Assembly (NCBI GenBank): GCA_017559445.1 | Contig: JAFYSJ010000031.1 | Span: 1 to 64,000 of the forward strand | Direction of reading: 5' to 3' | Origin: Clostridia bacterium | GTDB lineage: Bacteria > Bacillota > Clostridia > RGIG7378 | DNA length: 64,000 nucleotides | In this document: piece after piece, positions 36,756 through 45,891 of the stretch | Layout of the letters: the number at the start of each line of letters is the position of its first letter | Position numbering within the stretch: position 1 is the stretch's first letter | Notes under the pieces: generated by a model | The model's input: only the letters and a program-made list of their open reading frames with translations | Told to the model about the DNA's origin: nothing | Database searches by the model: none | Program-made: the position numbers and the translations under genes

Positions 36756-36850
36756 CAGTGATTAGTGGTTAGTGATTAGTGTTTAACGAAGGAAACATGT
36801 TCCTATAATGACCACATGACCATAGGGGCCAGCACTCAACACTAAACACT
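36756..36850. repeat. Heptad-armed palindromic element, copy B
   Basis: CAGTGATTAGTGGTTAGTG opens the left arm; the right arm ends CAACACTAAACAC. The centre has ACATGTTCCTATA facing CCATAGGGGCC. It aligns with the reverse complement of 33113-33230 throughout, including TGTTTAACGAA. Together the two copies define a short non-coding mobile-like repeat family. Confidence 0.75.
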
Positions 36851-36878
36851 CTAAAGCATAGCTTTGCGAACCGTGCCT

Positions 36879-36934
36879 CCCGCACTTCGGAGTAGCGGGC
36901 GACCTTTGATTACTTTGGGTCGTTCCAAAGTAAT
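36879..36934. repeat. Two hairpins downstream of the lipoprotein gene 36951
   Basis: CCCGC/GCGGG (36879-36899, 11-base loop) and ATTACTTTGG/CCAAAGTAAT (36909-36934, 6-base loop). The second lies 17 bp after the lipoprotein stop codon and may stop or protect the transcript; it has no T-run. Confidence 0.5.
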
Positions 36935-36950
36935 GGATATACACTAATCC

Positions 36951-38270
36951 CTATCTTTCTCCAAAGTTTGGATTAAAGGCTTCATCGCTATATCTGTCTA
37001 TCTCTAAAATCCTACCTAAATCCATCTCTACACATTCCTTGTCCAATTCAACAAGCATAATAGTGTGTTTGATATCTGCTGTACCTAGTCCTCTAAAACC
37101 ATTCACAACAACGGGATACATCTTGTTGTTATTAACAATCACACCAACAAACTTGTGTATTTGGTCAGATCCTGAGAAATGCATGAACTGAACCATCAAA
37201 ACAACTTTATCATTAAAGTACTCATCGTTGTATGTAGCTATTTTATCCTCTGAAACCTTATCTCCCAGCAACTGAATAATATCCTGAGAAGATGTGACCA
37301 TGATCATGTTTTCGTTAAACCATGCATTATCGCGGCGAGAAAGGAATTTCACATTATGTACTGTTGCTGTTTCATAACCCTCCAGCAATGCCTCATATTG
37401 ATCTGGTGGTGTTATGTCCTCGTACTGAGACAAATCGATTTCTGGGAACTCCATTCCTGGAATTTCAATTTTTCCATCCACGTTATAATAAGATTCACTG
37501 TACTCAAAAGCCATACCTTCTGAATCATCGTATTCAACACATACAATCAAAGTTTTTTCATGTGGTGTTCTGATTTCATCGCGACCTACTTCCAACCAAT
37601 ACCTAATGTCTATAGACACTGGTTCTCCAAACATATCCACCTTATCACCCAATACAGTATTATAGATTAGTCTTTCGTACTCCGGAGTGTAATCCTGGAA
37701 ATGAATAGATACTCGGCCACCATCTATTACATAACCTCCTATAATTGCACACTTATCTTTTGTCGGTCTAAGAACTTCCATAAGTTCAGGAGTAAAAACC
37801 TCAAAGGCATACTGTTCTACAGTAACAGCCTGTCTATATTGAGAAATAATTTCATCTTCTTTAGTTAATTCTAGAAATTCATATCCATCTATATAGCCGT
37901 GTTCTTCTAAAACAATCGTCTTCTCGCCTGTAGTTAGGTTCTCAACTCTATAACTTGTTGAAATATATTCCCTAAAATCTTCCCTGTTTTTGTTTATGCA
38001 TATCGCATCAGATGTCCTAAAAATATCATAATTTTGGCCTCCTATGATTCCGCCAAAACTATAAGAAATTCCTCTGCAATATGAGACAAACTCAACCTTT
38101 TCCATTTTCTCATACACAGAAAGTGCCCACTCGGTAGTTCTCTCCTCTTCTGTCGGTGTGGCCTCAGGAGATGGAGTTGCATCCGGTGTATTATCTCCAC
38201 TGCATGCTGTTAACATGACAAAGGACAACACAAGTGCTGCCACAATCAATAACAATTTGTTGATCTTCAT
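36951..38270 (-). CDS. Lipoprotein, larger paralogue
   Basis: A 439-residue lipoprotein. The signal peptide MKINKLLLIVAALVLSF leads to the lipobox LTAC (Cys23). A Pro/Glu/Thr-rich linker follows (about residues 28-47). The C-terminal 165 residues are homologous to the N-terminal half of the mature neighbour 38295-39221: both have YETA, a YNDEYFNDKVVLM/YDEEFFKNKVLLM block and FMHxSGSDxIH. The N-terminal part is unique to this protein. No enzymatic motif seen. It lies 24 bp after the paralogue, so they are co-transcribed. Confidence 0.8.
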   Translation of the reverse strand: MKINKLLLIVAALVLSFVMLTACSGDNTPDATPSPEATPTEEERTTEWALSVYEKMEKVEFVSYCRGISYSFGGIIGGQNYDIFRTSDAICINKNREDFREYISTSYRVENLTTGEKTIVLEEHGYIDGYEFLELTKEDEIISQYRQAVTVEQYAFEVFTPELMEVLRPTKDKCAIIGGYVIDGGRVSIHFQDYTPEYERLIYNTVLGDKVDMFGEPVSIDIRYWLEVGRDEIRTPHEKTLIVCVEYDDSEGMAFEYSESYYNVDGKIEIPGMEFPEIDLSQYEDITPPDQYEALLEGYETATVHNVKFLSRRDNAWFNENMIMVTSSQDIIQLLGDKVSEDKIATYNDEYFNDKVVLMVQFMHFSGSDQIHKFVGVIVNNNKMYPVVVNGFRGLGTADIKHTIMLVELDKECVEMDLGRILEIDRYSDEAFNPNFGER

Positions 38271-38294
38271 ATTGCCCTCCTTCTCTATACTTGC

Positions 38295-39221
38295 TTATCT
38301 ATCAACTTGCTCAGTTAAGAACTCAATCTCTGCAATTTCAAAATTGGTGTATTCCTTATCTACCTCTGCTGTCATTACTGTTACCTGTGTAGCATCTCCA
38401 ACAACATGACCTTCAAAGTCATATGTAGTGATTGTTGGGTAGATAGTGTTTCCTTCGATCCTTGGATATGCTCCTAAATATCTATCATCATAGTAATCCC
38501 ATTCTACAACTACTACGAACAAAGCCTTATTTTCAAAGAAGCTGGCGTCATACGCACTACCTATGCCGAGAGCCTTGTACTCATCCAATGTCTTTACCCA
38601 ATATGCACCAAATTGCTCTTCCTTGAAAGAATAGTTTGTTTTGCATTGAATGTTCGAAAAAACTTTGACCTGATCCTTTCGCTCAAAAGTGCCTTCTCCA
38701 TCACGGTACTTGTTGATGTTCAAAATTGTTCCTGGCTCTTTATTTGCATAATCCTTATCTAGTTCAATAAGCAAAACAGTATATATAACATCCATTGTAC
38801 CGTTGCCTATATATCCATTTTCTATAACTGGACAAAGCTTATTATCTATTACCACAACTCCTAGAACGTTATGAATTCTGTCACTTCCTGAAGTGTGCAT
38901 AAACTTTGCCATCAGAAGGACCTTGTTTTTGAAGAATTCTTCGTCGTATTTTTTAGTTAAATTCTCATTAACCAAATTCTCTGAGGGAGCAACATCATAT
39001 AACTCCTGTGTAGAAGTTATAATCTTTGAATCTCCTCTCCATCCCTGACCTTGAACTTTCACTACACCATAAATTGGTGCTGTCTCATATCCCTCTAATC
39101 TTGAGTCAACTTCCAAAGGTGTTCCTTTATCCCCAGTTGTAGTCTCTCCTCCACATGCTGTCAGCACGGCAAAGGACAACACAAGTGCTGCTGCGATCAA
39201 TAGTAATTTGTTAATCTTCAT
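38295..39221 (-). CDS. Lipoprotein, smaller paralogue
   Basis: A 308-residue lipoprotein whose signal peptide (MKINKLLLIAAALVLSF, lipobox LTAC, Cys22 or Cys23) is nearly identical to that of the downstream gene. The first domain is shared with 36951-38270; a second domain of about 110 residues (FFENKALFVVVVEWDYYDD) looks like a diverged repeat of the first (EFFKNKVLLMAKFMH). So the protein is probably two copies of one fold. It is the first gene of the pair and carries the hairpin leader. GGAGGACAAT precedes the ATG. Confidence 0.8.
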   Translation of the reverse strand: MKINKLLLIAAALVLSFAVLTACGGETTTGDKGTPLEVDSRLEGYETAPIYGVVKVQGQGWRGDSKIITSTQELYDVAPSENLVNENLTKKYDEEFFKNKVLLMAKFMHTSGSDRIHNVLGVVVIDNKLCPVIENGYIGNGTMDVIYTVLLIELDKDYANKEPGTILNINKYRDGEGTFERKDQVKVFSNIQCKTNYSFKEEQFGAYWVKTLDEYKALGIGSAYDASFFENKALFVVVVEWDYYDDRYLGAYPRIEGNTIYPTITTYDFEGHVVGDATQVTVMTAEVDKEYTNFEIAEIEFLTEQVDR

Positions 39222-39298
39222 ATTGTCCTCCTAAACTTCTGCGTTCACTATATGACACGAAATTTATATGATTTTAGTTCAAACTTACTTCCAAAAAG

Positions 39299-39390
39299 CA
39301 CAAAGAGCGCCCTGCCTCCACTACAGAGGACATGCGCTCCTAAAACTCTTCCAAATATTTCACTGGTTAGTCAAATGAGGCCTGACCTCC
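39299..39390 (-). ncRNA. Lipoprotein-associated leader RNA, copy 2 (diverged)
   Basis: The terminal hairpin (39305-39339) keeps GAGCG/CGCTC at its base and CTC/GAG at its top, while the middle has changed; CTTTGTGCTTTTT follows. Upstream, GGAGGTCAGGCCTC (39377-39390) takes the place of the GAGG..AGCCTC block of copies 1 and 3. The rest of the 39222-39474 gap shows no gene; about 75 bp of leader lies between the hairpin and the ATG. Confidence 0.5.
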
Positions 39391-39474
39391 ACTTAACTTA
39401 AGCTTCTCTATGAACAGTGTCTTTTTACACCCTTAATTTAACATATTTTTCTTAGGTGCGTCAATCTTTTTTGC

Positions 39475-40140
39475 TTAGGGTTCTTTGGTATCTATTATGG
39501 TCAAAGCTTCTTGGATAGCATCTGCCAAAGCCTTTGCAGCTGCCCTTTGAAAACTCTCTGACACCATCTGTCCCCTTTCGTTACTGTTTGACAAATATCC
39601 TATTTCTGCTATGCATGCAGCCATGTTTGTCTTGCGGATTACTGCCAAATTGGACCTAGCAACAGTGCCCCTATCCCTAGTGCCCAGCTGTGATACTAAC
39701 TGGTTTTGGACTATTTGCGCCAGTTCCTCTCCCGACAACAAAAGCATCTTGTCCTTAGAGGGGAAATACAAGGTCTCCGTTCCATTGGCAGATGCAGCAT
39801 TCTTAATGGCGTTATGGTGTATGCTTATAAATACATCTCCGTCGTACTGGTTGGCAATGTTTGCTCTATCGCTAAGTGAAACAAAGGTGTCATCCTCTCG
39901 GGTAAGCTTATAGGAAACTCCTCGTTTTTCCAGTTCTTCTGCTAGATATTGGGCTATTTTGAGGTTTAGGTTCTTCTCCTCTACTCCATCGTAGGTGCTG
40001 CCTGAATCTTGCCCTCCATGTCCTGGGTCAATTATGACTCTAACCTTTCGTTCTGCATCCGCTCCTGTCAAGGCATCCACCACAAACAATCCCGCCAAAA
40101 GCAAAATGGAAACCCACAATATTATTCGATGTTTGTCCAT
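39475..40140 (-). CDS. cwlD: Germination-specific N-acetylmuramoyl-L-alanine amidase CwlD
   Basis: A 221-residue Amidase_3 protein. One N-terminal membrane anchor (about residues 7-26) is followed by VIIDPGHGGQDSGS with the zinc His, then EEKNLNLKIA with the zinc Glu, SIHHNA with the third ligand, and the catalytic Glu in CIAEIGYLSN. CwlD helps make the muramic lactam of spore cortex. The ATG lies 19 bp inside the gpr 3' end, so the two spore genes are coupled. Confidence 0.88.
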   Translation of the reverse strand: MDKHRIILWVSILLLAGLFVVDALTGADAERKVRVIIDPGHGGQDSGSTYDGVEEKNLNLKIAQYLAEELEKRGVSYKLTREDDTFVSLSDRANIANQYDGDVFISIHHNAIKNAASANGTETLYFPSKDKMLLLSGEELAQIVQNQLVSQLGTRDRGTVARSNLAVIRKTNMAACIAEIGYLSNSNERGQMVSESFQRAAAKALADAIQEALTIIDTKEP

Positions 40141-41240
40141 AGGTATTCCTGCTCCTGTTTTCTAGTATCCACTCCGTGAAAAGCCATGTTAATAGCCGCC
40201 GAAAGGACGCTAGACATTTTTTCTATCAATGCATCCACATCCTTTGGGGTTACCACCATATCCCCTATCCTTGGGTACAGCACTTCCTTAAAAAGAAGGT
40301 GTTTTTGACCACCGTCTAAATGCTCCAATAGTCCCAAGATCTGCCCCTTGCTTTTGGGCTCCACATGGTCTGCCAAACTTTCCAAAAGAAGGTCCACTGT
40401 ATCCACTGTAAGGGTTGCAGCATCCACCACGGTAGGCACACCAATGGCAACTACAGGGATTCCAAGGGTCTCCTTAGAAAGTTCCATTCTCCTGTTGCCC
40501 ACACCAGAGCCTGGAACTATACCGCTGTCTGTAAGCTGTATGGACTTTCCAAGTCTCCCAATGCTTCGAGATGCCAGTGCGTCTATGACAATCACAAGGC
40601 CAGGCTTTACCACTTCCACTATTCCTTTGACTGTTTCTGCAGTTTCTATGCCCGTTATGCCCAATACTCCTGGTGCCATGGCGCAAAGAGATCGAATGCC
40701 TGCTGTGTATTTTTCTGGCACATTGCCCCACATGTGACGAGTAACCAAAACTTGCTCTGTCACTTTGGTACCTAGACTATCTGCTGTAACATATCTATTA
40801 CCAAGGCCCAGCACCATAATGGGCGCATCTGAACTTATGTTTCCACACAATTCCTTGATGCACTGGACACAGGTTTGGATGCACGTATCGTAGACCTCCG
40901 GGTCGTACTCAGGGTCCTTTCCCTCCATATCTATGGTGAAATATGTGCCCATTGGTTTACCCAAGGTCTCTGCCCTTTCTGGGGTGCTAATCTCAACCTT
41001 TGTAAGCCTTACTTTTTCGCCTCTTTTGTCCTCGTTGACATAAACTCCTTGCTTATCTTCCCCTATATCCCCAATGGATTCTAGGGCCATGTCGGTCCTG
41101 ACCTCACAAACTCTACTGACATCTGCAATTCCACATTTTACGTCTGCCAAATTTCTGCAAAGCATGGTCTTGTCCACTGAATCGTATGACACTCCTGTGG
41201 CTGGAGTTTGTATGTTTTGCCTCTTATTTACTCTATCCAT
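40122..41240 (-). CDS. gpr: Germination protease GPR
   Basis: A 372-residue aspartic-type protease that degrades small acid-soluble proteins during spore germination. The N-terminal propeptide region contains VRTDMALE (about residues 47-54), like the self-cleavage/SASP site. The catalytic region includes MVLGLGNRYVTADSLG and the family sequence IAVIDALASRS-type (here VIVIDALASRSIGR). The start is placed at the ATG at 41240 with AGAGAGA upstream. The frame stays open 259 codons further, but that runs antisense to lepA and is not coding. Confidence 0.93.
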   Translation of the reverse strand: MDRVNKRQNIQTPATGVSYDSVDKTMLCRNLADVKCGIADVSRVCEVRTDMALESIGDIGEDKQGVYVNEDKRGEKVRLTKVEISTPERAETLGKPMGTYFTIDMEGKDPEYDPEVYDTCIQTCVQCIKELCGNISSDAPIMVLGLGNRYVTADSLGTKVTEQVLVTRHMWGNVPEKYTAGIRSLCAMAPGVLGITGIETAETVKGIVEVVKPGLVIVIDALASRSIGRLGKSIQLTDSGIVPGSGVGNRRMELSKETLGIPVVAIGVPTVVDAATLTVDTVDLLLESLADHVEPKSKGQILGLLEHLDGGQKHLLFKEVLYPRIGDMVVTPKDVDALIEKMSSVLSAAINMAFHGVDTRKQEQEYLWTNIE

Positions 41241-41318
41241 GTTAAATCTCTCTTGTTTTAAGTTAGTATTTGCAAAAAATTTCGTATCATGAATTGAGAA
41301 TATAGGAATTTTGGCAAC

Positions 41319-41347
41319 TTTACGCTTAACCTCTTTTAGTGTAAAAT
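41319..41347 (+). promoter_or_regulatory. Likely promoter of lepA-hemW
   Basis: TTTACG (41319-41324) and TAAAAT (41342-41347) are separated by 17 bp and lie 31 bp before the lepA ATG. Both boxes are moderate matches to sigma-A. Confidence 0.5.
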
Positions 41348-41378
41348 TAACCCAGCTTTTTAATAATGGAGAAATATT

Positions 41379-43184
41379 ATGTCTGAGAGACAGAAGCATA
41401 TACGTAATTTTTGTATTATCGCCCATATTGACCACGGTAAGTCCACACTGGCAGATAGACTCATTGAGGCTACTGGTGTTTTGACTGCTCGTGAAATGGA
41501 GAATCAGGTACTGGACAACATGGAACTTGAGAAGGAGCGTGGTATTACTATCAAGGCTCAGTCTGTTCGCATGGTTTATAAGCACACAGATGGTGAGGAG
41601 TATATCCTTAACCTTATTGACACTCCTGGACACGTTGACTTTAGCTACGAGGTTTCTAGATCCCTTGCTGCATGCGAAGGTGCTATTTTGGTAGTTGACT
41701 CTGCTCAGGGCGTTGAGGCTCAGACATTGGCCAACGTATATTTGGCTATCGACAACGACTTGGAGATTTTGCCAGTTCTTAACAAGGTTGACTTGCCTTC
41801 TGCAGATCCAGAGGCGGCTAGAACTGAGATTGAGGATGTAATCGGTATCGACGCATCCATGGCTCCATGCATTTCTGCTAAGAACAAGATTAACATTCCT
41901 GAGGTTTTTGACCGCATTATCGACACTCTTCCCGCTCCTAGCGGAGATGAGAACGCACCTCTCAAGGGTCTTGTTTTCGACTCCTACTACGACACATACA
42001 AGGGTGTTATTGTACACACCAGCATTAAGGACGGTTCCGTTAAGGCTGGCGACACCATTAGATTTATGAACTCTGGTTCCACATACCAGATTACAGAGCT
42101 TGGTTACTTTAAGCCAGGTGGATACGTACCTACTAAGGAGCTTTTGGCTGGAGAGGTAGGTTACATCATTGCAAGCATTAAGAACGTAAGAGATATTACA
42201 GTTGGTGATACCATTACTTTGGACAGCAACCCTGCTTCAGAGCCATTGCCAGGTTACCACGATGTTCACCCCATGGTATACAGTGGTATTTATCCTTTGG
42301 ATGGTTCTGAGTACGACGAGCTCAAGGAGGCTATGGAGAAGCTTCAGCTTAATGATGCTGCTTTCCACTTTGAGCCTGAGACATCTGCTGCTTTGGGCTT
42401 TGGTTTCCGTTGTGGTTTCTTGGGTCTTCTCCACATGGAGATTATTCAGGAGCGTCTGGAGCGAGAGTACAACATGGACATCATCACAACTGCTCCCAGC
42501 GTTATTTACAAGGTTCACAAGACAGATGGCACAGTTATCGACTTGGATAACCCATCTAACTTGCCACCAACAACTGAGATTGAGTTCATGGAGGAGCCAA
42601 TTGTTTCTGCATCCATCATGACACCTAAGGAGTACGTTGGTAACATCATGCAGCTTGTTCAGGAGCGCCGTGGCGTTTACCTTGACATGAAGTACCTTGA
42701 CGTTACTAGAGTTATTTTGGAGTACGAGATTCCACTTAACGAGATTATTTACGACTTCTTTGACTCCCTCAAGAGCCGTACTAAGGGATATGCTTCCTTT
42801 GACTATGACCTTAAGGGATATGCTCAGTCTGACCTTGTTAAGCTCGACTTCTACATGAACGGCGAGATTGTTGACGCTCTTTCCTTCATCGTTTTCAGAG
42901 ATAATGCATACCCAAGAGCTCGTAAGTTGGCTGAGCGTCTTAAGGACGTAATTCCAAGACAGCAGTTCGAGGTTCCGATTCAGGCTTACATCGGTGGTAA
43001 GATTATCGCCCGTGAGACTGTACGTGCATACCGCAAGGACGTTACTGCCAAGTGTTACGGTGGTGACATTACCCGTAAGAAGAAGTTGCTTGAGAAGCAG
43101 AAAGAGGGTAAGAAGCGTATGCGTCAGTTCGGTTCTGTGGAGATTCCACAGGAGGCCTTCATGGAGATCCTCAAGATTGACTAA
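41379..43184 (+). CDS. lepA: Elongation factor 4 (LepA)
   Basis: A 601-residue translational GTPase. G1 is [11 protein letters not shown]2 includes RGITIKAQ, G3 is DTPGHVDF, G4 is NKVDL. The C-terminal EF4-specific domain ends with [20 protein letters not shown] split across the last 60 residues. GGAGAAATATT precedes the ATG. It acts on paused or pretranslocation ribosomes. The neighbour hemW starts one base after its stop codon, as in many Firmicutes. Confidence 0.98.
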   Translation: MSERQKHIRNFCIIAHIDHGKSTLADRLIEATGVLTAREMENQVLDNMELEKERGITIKAQSVRMVYKHTDGEEYILNLIDTPGHVDFSYEVSRSLAACEGAILVVDSAQGVEAQTLANVYLAIDNDLEILPVLNKVDLPSADPEAARTEIEDVIGIDASMAPCISAKNKINIPEVFDRIIDTLPAPSGDENAPLKGLVFDSYYDTYKGVIVHTSIKDGSVKAGDTIRFMNSGSTYQITELGYFKPGGYVPTKELLAGEVGYIIASIKNVRDITVGDTITLDSNPASEPLPGYHDVHPMVYSGIYPLDGSEYDELKEAMEKLQLNDAAFHFEPETSAALGFGFRCGFLGLLHMEIIQERLEREYNMDIITTAPSVIYKVHKTDGTVIDLDNPSNLPPTTEIEFMEEPIVSASIMTPKEYVGNIMQLVQERRGVYLDMKYLDVTRVILEYEIPLNEIIYDFFDSLKSRTKGYASFDYDLKGYAQSDLVKLDFYMNGEIVDALSFIVFRDNAYPRARKLAERLKDVIPRQQFEVPIQAYIGGKIIARETVRAYRKDVTAKCYGGDITRKKKLLEKQKEGKKRMRQFGSVEIPQEAFMEILKID

Positions 43185-43185
43185 A

Positions 43186-44328
43186 ATGAATACTGTTGGC
43201 TTATACATTCACGTTCCCTTTTGTAGGCATAAGTGTATATACTGTGGTTTCTATTCTGTTCCCTGCGGGGAACAGTTTTCTCTTGCGGAGAAATATTTGG
43301 AAATGCTCGAAAAGGAATGTAAGATTAAGTCTCGCAAATATGGAAAGCTTTCTTTAGATACTATTTTTGTAGGTGGTGGCACGCCCTCTCTCCTGTCTCC
43401 TGACAACTTGAGAACTCTTGGCAGAATCATCCACACCTACTTTGACTTAACCAATCTAACTGAGTTTACATTCGAGTCTAACCCTGGCACTTTAGATGCA
43501 GAAAAGCTTAAGACCATGAGGGAAATTGGAGCAAATAGGCTCAGCATGGGACTACAGTCATCTAGTGACGAAACCCTTTCCTTAATAGGACGAATTCACA
43601 ACAAAGCCACCTTCGAGGAGTCATACAAGCTAGTTCGAGAAGCAGGTTTCGACAACGTTTCAGTGGATATGATTTTTGGCTTCCCTAACCAGACACTAGA
43701 GGATGTAAAGCAGGACATCGGCTACTTAACATCCCTTAAGCCTGAGCATATTTCTGCATATAGCCTTATGATTGACGAGGGCACCATGTTAGAACAGATG
43801 CTTGATGATGGCAAGGTCACACTTCCTCCCGAGGATGTGGAAAGGCAGATGTACTATGCATACAGAGAAATGCTATCAAACGCAGGATATGTGCAGTACG
43901 AAATCTCCAACTGGGCTCAGCCCGGTCGCCAGTCACAGCACAACGCAAGGTACTGGAGGGACAAGGATTACATTGGAATTGGCCCCTCTGCACACTCCCT
44001 TATGCTGGGTGAAAGATTTGGAAACCCTGACTCTTTGGACACATGGTCAGAGTCCCTTGCCAATGACCAGGATCCTGGCATATTGCAGGAAAAGCGTTCT
44101 ATAGATGACCATATGACAGAATACATGTTTACAGGTCTTCGCATGTTGGAAGGCATTAGCTTGGAGGGATTCCAAAGCACCTTTGGACAAAGCATAGATG
44201 AGGCATACCCCGGCATTGTGGACAGTCTAATAGAGCGAGGACTATTGGCTAAAGAAAATGGATATATCCACCTAACAGACAAGGGCCTTGACTTGGGCAA
44301 CCAGGTATTTGTGGAGTTTGTAAGATAA
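43186..44328 (+). CDS. hemW: Heme chaperone HemW (radical SAM)
   Basis: A 380-residue HemW-type radical SAM protein; such proteins are often misannotated as HemN. The cluster motif CRHKCIYCGF is at about residues 13-22, followed by FVGGGTPSLLS and the SMGLQSSSDE motif. HemW inserts heme into apoproteins. The start one base after the lepA stop is preferred over an in-frame start 64 codons earlier, which lies within lepA. Ends at a strong terminator. Confidence 0.93.
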   Translation: MNTVGLYIHVPFCRHKCIYCGFYSVPCGEQFSLAEKYLEMLEKECKIKSRKYGKLSLDTIFVGGGTPSLLSPDNLRTLGRIIHTYFDLTNLTEFTFESNPGTLDAEKLKTMREIGANRLSMGLQSSSDETLSLIGRIHNKATFEESYKLVREAGFDNVSVDMIFGFPNQTLEDVKQDIGYLTSLKPEHISAYSLMIDEGTMLEQMLDDGKVTLPPEDVERQMYYAYREMLSNAGYVQYEISNWAQPGRQSQHNARYWRDKDYIGIGPSAHSLMLGERFGNPDSLDTWSESLANDQDPGILQEKRSIDDHMTEYMFTGLRMLEGISLEGFQSTFGQSIDEAYPGIVDSLIERGLLAKENGYIHLTDKGLDLGNQVFVEFVR

Positions 44329-44335
44329 GTAACAG

Positions 44336-44365
44336 AGCTCAAACCGTTTCGGTTTGGGCTTTTTT
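44336..44365 (+). terminator. Terminator of lepA-hemW
   Basis: AGCTCAAACC pairs with GGTTTGGGCT around GTTTC, then TTTTTG. Eight bases after the hemW stop codon. Confidence 0.92.
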
Positions 44366-44437
44366 GTATCCTTGAACACTTCTTTCCACTGTAATACAAT
44401 AACCTTGTAAATAACATTTCCCATGAGGATAACTACC

Positions 44438-44659
44438 ATGCCTATCTTAGTAGAAATTCTTTTCTTTATACTGGGGTTAGCCTTCACTTTATTTGGCTAT
44501 TTCATCTTCTTTAAAAAGAATTACTCCCTCATTAATGGCTTCGATGTGAACCTTAAGGCAGGCAAAAAGGATGAATCCTATGCCCGTAAAGTTGGCATTA
44601 TTGAATTTGTTCTTGGTATTGTTATCCTAGTTGCAGATATTTTTGTTGTGTTGGTTTAA
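44438..44659 (+). CDS. DUF3784-like small membrane protein
   Basis: A 73-residue protein with two transmembrane helices (about residues 3-20 and 52-71) separated by a basic loop with YSLINGFDVNL. This order fits DUF3784-type Firmicute membrane proteins, where a similar LIAGFN loop is typical. The start is the ATG seven bases after GAGGAT; the ATG five codons earlier overlaps that ribosome site. It is followed within 3 bp by the GrpB-like gene. Function unknown. Confidence 0.65.
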   Translation: MPILVEILFFILGLAFTLFGYFIFFKKNYSLINGFDVNLKAGKKDESYARKVGIIEFVLGIVILVADIFVVLV

Positions 44660-44662
44660 AGC

Positions 44663-45178
44663 ATGCGCACACCTAGAGTTAATGTAATTCCATACGATCC
44701 CACTTGGAAAACTGCTTTTGAATCCATCAAGCAGGAGCTTTCCTGTGCCCTTGGTGATTTGGCTATTTCCATCGAACATGTAGGTAGCACCTCCGTTGAA
44801 GGGCTATCTGCTAAGCCTTGTATCGACATAGACGTTGTTATTGAAGACTACTCTATATTTGACCAAGTGATTGATAAATTAAGTTCCATTGGCTACATCC
44901 ACGAAGGTGATCTTGGCATCAAGGATCGCGAAGCATTTAAGTACACCGACAAGCCACGTCTATTGAATCATCACCTGTACGTATGCCCCAAGTATTCCCA
45001 AGAATTACATCGCCATATTACTTTTAGGGACTACCTTAGGAACAATCCAGATGCTGTTTTGAAGTATGGTTCTATCAAGGAAACTGCAGCCAAGCTTTTC
45101 CCCGATAATATCGACAAATATATCGAATACAAATCCCCCTGCATTCAAGAGATATATAGGATTTGCGGGTTGCTTTAA
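44663..45178 (+). CDS. GrpB family (UPF0157) nucleotidyltransferase-fold protein
   Basis: A 171-residue GrpB/UPF0157 protein. YDPTWKTAFE at about residues 10-19, the EHVGSTSVEGLSAKPCIDID motif (about 38-57) with the nucleotidyltransferase-like Asp pair, and LNHHLYVC are all present. Some members are fused to CoaE. The activity is unproven. It lies 3 bp after the DUF3784-like gene; the ribosome site is weak, so it may rely on coupling. Confidence 0.9.
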   Translation: MRTPRVNVIPYDPTWKTAFESIKQELSCALGDLAISIEHVGSTSVEGLSAKPCIDIDVVIEDYSIFDQVIDKLSSIGYIHEGDLGIKDREAFKYTDKPRLLNHHLYVCPKYSQELHRHITFRDYLRNNPDAVLKYGSIKETAAKLFPDNIDKYIEYKSPCIQEIYRICGLL

Positions 45179-45182
45179 GAAA

Positions 45183-45210
45183 ACCTCCACCTAACCGTGG
45201 AGGTATTTTA
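45183..45210 (+). terminator. Terminator after the GrpB-like gene
   Basis: ACCTCCAC pairs with GTGGAGGT around a 6-base loop, followed by ATTTTATT. The rest of the 45179-45387 gap holds a TATAAT box at about 45352 for the next gene. Confidence 0.8.
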
Positions 45211-45387
45211 TTGCATTATGATCTCCTCGATCTAACTTTAGATTACCTTTAAGGCCCATACAACCAGTAGTTGAGCTAAAATTCTCCAATTAGTTGACCT
45301 CTTTTATTCATGTTCAACTAATAAGCCATTCATACAATGTGACTTCTCCATTATAATAAGGTTATCATCAACAAGGAGACAACCACA

Positions 45388-45888
45388 ATGGATACATCAC
45401 TTGGAAAAAGAATTGCTACTTTAAGAAAAGAAAAAGGAATGACACAGGATGACATAGCTCAGAAACTGGATGTCAGCTCTCAAGCTGTAAGTAAATGGGA
45501 AAATGACCAAACATGTCCGGATATAAGCCTTCTTCCTAGACTTGCAAACATTCTAGGCATTACTGTAGATGAATTGCTTTCCGGGAAAGAAGAAATGAAA
45601 CCTATTGTAACTCTAGGTTCAAAGGAGAATTCCAAAGACATCAAGGATATGATGCTTCGCATTGTCGTAGATTCAAAAGAAGGCGATAAGGTACGTATTA
45701 ACTTACCTATGGCACTTATTCAGTTAACTATAGAAATGGGATTAGAGATGCCACAGATTTCCGGAAACAGTGCACTTAAAGACATTGATTGGAAGAAAAT
45801 CATGGACTTAGTAAGCCTCGGTGTCATAGGAAATCTTGTAGAGGTGGAATCATCAGATGGCGACACTGTCCGTATATTTGTCGAGTAA
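45388..45888 (+). CDS. XRE-family transcriptional regulator
   Basis: A 166-residue regulator with an N-terminal HTH_3 domain (about residues 7-61; recognition helix around SSQAVSKWENDQTCP). The C-terminal part has an amphipathic segment and ends VEVESSDGDTVRIFVE. That ending is also found at the end of the next gene product. Such pairs occur in Clostridia beside small DUF proteins; the target is unknown. AAGGAGACAACCACA precedes the ATG. Confidence 0.88.
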   Translation: MDTSLGKRIATLRKEKGMTQDDIAQKLDVSSQAVSKWENDQTCPDISLLPRLANILGITVDELLSGKEEMKPIVTLGSKENSKDIKDMMLRIVVDSKEGDKVRINLPMALIQLTIEMGLEMPQISGNSALKDIDWKKIMDLVSLGVIGNLVEVESSDGDTVRIFVE

Positions 45889-45891
45889 ACT

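Noticed and set aside
36603-36850. Possible CRISPR array or phage attachment cluster
   Set aside because: Repeat units are short, degenerate and unequally spaced, with palindromes instead of spacers.
40122-42017. A 631-residue version of GPR
   Set aside because: The extra 259 N-terminal residues lie antisense to lepA, are not GPR-like, and a good start with ribosome site exists at 41240.
42994-43185. Longer HemW start inside lepA
   Set aside because: The added 64 residues are arginine-rich shadow of lepA; the radical SAM N-terminus begins at 43186.
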